From: a virus
Length of the DNA: 26,927 nt
IMG/VR virus record: IMGVR_UViG_3300029787_000267
Coordinates: 1-26,927 of that record
Direction: 5' to 3' (one strand)
The notes under the pieces are model-generated. The model was given only the letters and a program-made list of their open reading frames with translations, made no database searches and was not told where the DNA came from. This document shows, one piece after another, positions 24,214-26,927 of this stretch; the first letter of the stretch is position 1, and each line of letters begins with the position of its first letter. The position numbers and the translations under genes were made by a program.

Positions 24214-24391
24214 CGACAACTTATATAAAGTTCACATAAGTTCTGATGTGTATGGTAAATTAAAAGAAGAATTTAATATTAAGAATACTTGCAAATATAT
24301 GAAAAAAGGTGAGATATTCGCATATGATATTATAGTAGATAAAGATGAATTAAAAAAAGTTACAAAACGACTTGAGGAGTTTGATTGTTAG
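24188..24391 (+). CDS. small hypothetical protein after primase
   Basis: 67 residues, starting 26 bases inside the end of the primase gene. WQIDDNLYKVHISSDVYGKLKEEFNIKNTCKYMKKGEIFAYDIIVDKDELKKVTKRLEEF reads as a compact alpha/beta protein with two Cys (35 and last). No motif recognised. Placement between primase and the Mre11-Rad50-like gene suggests a replication or recombination accessory. Confidence 0.65.
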   Translation: MENNTWQIDDNLYKVHISSDVYGKLKEEFNIKNTCKYMKKGEIFAYDIIVDKDELKKVTKRLEEFDC

Positions 24392-24399
24392 AATCAAAA

Positions 24400-26927
24400 A
24401 TGAAGGTTCCATTTAGGAAACTAAAACACATACATCACATTAGTGATATTCAAATAAGAAATCTAAAACGACACAGAGAATACGAAGAAGTATTTAATAA
24501 ATTATACGAAGAAGTTAAAAAGAATCCGAAGAATGCAATTTCTTATATCGGTGGTGATATTGCACATAGTAAAACAGAAATGTCACCTGAGTTAGTAGAC
24601 CAACTATCTCGTCTATTCAAAAATTTAGCAGACATATGTCCATTAGTTATTATCGCTGGTAATCACGATGCTAATCTAAACAATCCAAATCGTATGGATG
24701 TGTTAACACCGATTGTAGAAAATCTAAATCATCCAAATCTACATTATCTTAAAAGAACAGGTGTGTATAGATGTGGTGATACTAATTTAGTTGTGTGGGA
24801 TGTTTGGGATAAAGAATCAGATTATATAAAAGCAAAAGATATCAAACAAGACGGAACAAATGTGGTGTTGTATCACGGAACCGTAGACAGAAGTGAAACA
24901 GACTTAGGTTTTAAATTACCATCTAAAGTCAAAATGAAAATGTTTAAAGACTACGACTTAGCGTTATTAGGTGATATTCACAAAAGACAATTTATCAACA
25001 AAGAAGAAACTATCGCATATTGTGGTTCTTTGATTCAACAAAATCACGGAGAGGATATCGGTAAAGGTTATTTACTATGGGATGTTCCAAAGAGAAAATC
25101 TCAATACATAGAAATACCAAATGATTATGGATACTATACAATCAATATAGATAATGGTAAATTACCAGACCTATCCGATTTACCTAATAAACCAAGAGTT
25201 CGTATTAGAGTAAGTAATACAAAACCTGCTCAACTGAAACGAGTGATGACACAACTACAAAAGAAATGTAAAATACAAGAAAGTGTTATCACAAGAGTAG
25301 ATGGATTATCAAAAGATAAAGTTCGTGATAATAAAATTAACATTGGTAATGTAAACAATGTAGGTTATCAATTTAATTTAATTGAAGAATATCTAAACAA
25401 TAACTATGCAGTTGATGAAGATACTATGGTTAAGATAAACAAAATTTTAACAGAACTAAATACCAAAATAGCATCAGAGGATATTTTAAGAAATATCAAT
25501 TGGAAATTAAAAAAGTTTGAATTTAGTAATATGTTTAGTTATGGTGAAGATAATGTAGTTGACTTTACTAAACTAAATGGTATTATTGGTTTATTCGCTC
25601 CTAATGCAAGTGGTAAGTCAGCATTATTAGACGCATTAGCTTTTTGTTTGTTTGATATATCTACAAGAGCGACAAGGGCAAACAATATAATCAACAAAGC
25701 AAAAAATAATCTACATTGTAAATTAAACTTTGAGATTGACGGAGTAGATTACTTTATTGAAAAAAGAGGTAAGAAGAATCTTAGAACAGGACACGTCAAA
25801 GTAGATATTGACTTTTGGATGGTTGATGAAAATGGAGATACCACAAGTCTTAATGGGGACCAAAGAAGAACCACACAATTAAATATCAGAAAAATAATTG
25901 GAGATTTTGAAGACTTTATATTAACATCAATGTCAAGTCAAAATGATTCTACGGTGTTTATTAATAAAACACAGAAAGAAAGAAAAGAGTTATTATCACA
26001 ATTTATGGGACTAAAAATATTTGATAGATTGTGGGTTCAAGCATCAGATGATATTAAAGATGTAAATGCTTTATTGACTGATTTTAAGAAAGCAGACTAT
26101 GATTCAGAATTGGCACAGATTACGAACGAACTTATCATATTAGAATCTAAGGAAAAAAATCTAAAAAGTCAAGAAGAAAATATAAAAATTGAAATAAAAG
26201 AATATCAAGAAAAAATAGAAAAAGAAACTAAAAAACTTAAACCAGTAGACCAAACTATTAGAGACATAGAAGTTTTAAAAGATGAAAAAGATAAAATGTC
26301 TGATTTATTACAAAAAGTTTCTCACGACAAAGACGGAACATTAACAGAACAATACGATTGTGAACTACGAATTACAGATATTCAAAACAAAATAAAAACT
26401 TATGAGAAAGATAATGTTCAAGAAAACTTTGCCAAATTAGAAAAGTTAGAACAAGAGAGAGATTTGTTTCAAATAGAATTAGACAAACTAAAAGCAGATG
26501 TAAAGATTAAATTAGACAAAATTGAAAAACTTGGTAATTTAACTTGGGACGAAAATTGCGAACATTGTATGAGTAATCCTTTTACATTAGATGCTATTGA
26601 AACTGAAAAACATTTAGGTAAAGATAAAGAATTAGCAACAAAATATTTAACAAAGAAATCTCGTATGGACGACAAGATACAAAAAATGTTTAAAGTTCGT
26701 GCATACAAAAAAGATTTAGATGAATTAGGTCAATCGTTGGTTGAAGGAGAATCACGACACTCTCAACTTGTATCTAACTTACAATATCTCAACGAACGAG
26801 AAGAGAACATACAGAATCAAATCAATTCTATTGTAAGTGAAATGGACAAATATGTCGCACAAGAAAAAGATGTCGTCTTTAACCAAACGATTGATTTAAA
26901 AATCCAAGACTTAAAATCAGAACAATA
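24400..26927 (+). CDS. fused SbcD-SbcC (Mre11-Rad50-like, gp47-gp46) protein, 3' truncated
   Basis: One open frame of 842 codons without stop, running off the window. Residues about 8-330 are an Mre11/SbcD nuclease: HISDIQ (D16, Q18), GGDIAH (D53), AGNHD (N88-H89), YHG (H159) and GDIH (H194). About 375-842 is the N-terminal part of Rad50/SbcC: FSNMFSYGEDNVVDF, Walker A APNASGKSALLDA (K406), Q-loop region LTSMSSQNDSTVF, coiled coil, the zinc hook C720-E-H-C723, and the returning coil; the second ATPase lobe must lie downstream. T4 encodes these as separate gp47 and gp46, which process double-strand breaks and recombination-dependent replication forks. Motif I has Gln where the usual metal ligand is His (DxH). 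ATG at 24400 lacks close SD; a TTG at 24385 sits 5 bases after GAGGAG and would add five residues, so the start is uncertain. Confidence 0.9.
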   Translation, partial: MKVPFRKLKHIHHISDIQIRNLKRHREYEEVFNKLYEEVKKNPKNAISYIGGDIAHSKTEMSPELVDQLSRLFKNLADICPLVIIAGNHDANLNNPNRMDVLTPIVENLNHPNLHYLKRTGVYRCGDTNLVVWDVWDKESDYIKAKDIKQDGTNVVLYHGTVDRSETDLGFKLPSKVKMKMFKDYDLALLGDIHKRQFINKEETIAYCGSLIQQNHGEDIGKGYLLWDVPKRKSQYIEIPNDYGYYTINIDNGKLPDLSDLPNKPRVRIRVSNTKPAQLKRVMTQLQKKCKIQESVITRVDGLSKDKVRDNKINIGNVNNVGYQFNLIEEYLNNNYAVDEDTMVKINKILTELNTKIASEDILRNINWKLKKFEFSNMFSYGEDNVVDFTKLNGIIGLFAPNASGKSALLDALAFCLFDISTRATRANNIINKAKNNLHCKLNFEIDGVDYFIEKRGKKNLRTGHVKVDIDFWMVDENGDTTSLNGDQRRTTQLNIRKIIGDFEDFILTSMSSQNDSTVFINKTQKERKELLSQFMGLKIFDRLWVQASDDIKDVNALLTDFKKADYDSELAQITNELIILESKEKNLKSQEENIKIEIKEYQEKIEKETKKLKPVDQTIRDIEVLKDEKDKMSDLLQKVSHDKDGTLTEQYDCELRITDIQNKIKTYEKDNVQENFAKLEKLEQERDLFQIELDKLKADVKIKLDKIEKLGNLTWDENCEHCMSNPFTLDAIETEKHLGKDKELATKYLTKKSRMDDKIQKMFKVRAYKKDLDELGQSLVEGESRHSQLVSNLQYLNEREENIQNQINSIVSEMDKYVAQEKDVVFNQTIDLKIQDLKSEQ

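Noticed and set aside
234-26708. Open frames on the minus strand and in alternative + frames (e.g. 1547-1858, 1956-2195, 5616-5909, 22249-22641, 22976-23377, 26469-26708)
   Set aside because: They lie opposite or inside genes with clear family motifs, have odd composition (Cys/His/Leu-rich runs), lack ribosome binding sites and are expected by chance in AT-rich DNA.

Overview
The window looks like part of the genome of a T4-like myovirus (contractile tail) with an AT-rich genome. Every supported gene is on the + strand, most genes overlap or nearly touch (stop/start overlaps such as TAATG), and the longest stretch without a gene is 132 bases. The host is probably a member of the Fibrobacterota-Chlorobiota-Bacteroidota (FCB) group, such as a marine Bacteroidota or Marinimicrobia bacterium. 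Three things point there: a secreted protein with a C-terminal type IX secretion (T9SS) sorting domain, a PorV/PorQ-like outer-membrane protein beside it, and four signal peptides that all predict cleavage just before a glutamine, a Bacteroidota habit. The host assignment is inference.

Layout. (1) 1-10019, tail and baseplate: a 5'-truncated gp5-like spike/hub protein, a small unknown, gp25-like and gp6-like baseplate wedge proteins, two unknown structural proteins and a 1325-residue structural protein with a lectin-like (LamG) insertion. (2) 10097-13121, three further virion proteins: one with a C-terminal Ig-like region, then two tail/fibre proteins sharing a related C-terminal module, one with a collagen-like Gly-X-Y tract encoded by a 9-bp minisatellite. 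(3) 13171-21137, an envelope-directed block that is the most unusual part: T9SS cargo, PorV/PorQ-like barrel, three mini-proteins and a TM/coiled-coil protein, a bacterial ferredoxin, a CsgG-like lipoprotein, an outer-membrane barrel candidate, a second CsgG-like secreted protein and a spanin-like membrane protein. (4) 21130-22123: zinc-ribbon protein, Nudix hydrolase and HExxH metallopeptidase. (5) 22256-26927, DNA metabolism: PD-(D/E)XK nuclease, nucleotidyltransferase, DnaG-type primase, small unknowns, and one uninterrupted reading frame in which the Mre11-like nuclease (SbcD/gp47) is fused to the Rad50-like ATPase (SbcC/gp46), running off the 3' end.

All three intergenic gaps of at least 49 bases (before 10097, 13171 and 22256) carry the same 12-base core TTATATTTATTA, a likely phage promoter element; it divides the window into tail, fibre, envelope and replication transcription units. 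On a by-eye scan of the + strand (sufficient for palindromes) the tetranucleotides GATC, CATG and TCGA are completely absent, suggesting selection by host restriction systems. No tRNA, rRNA, CRISPR array, insertion sequence or integrase was seen.

How the parts may work together: regions 1-2 build the adsorption apparatus; region 3 appears to remodel or cross the Gram-negative envelope through host T9SS and through CsgG-type proteins (superinfection exclusion, surface coating or lysis are all possible); regions 4-5 supply replication and recombination enzymes.
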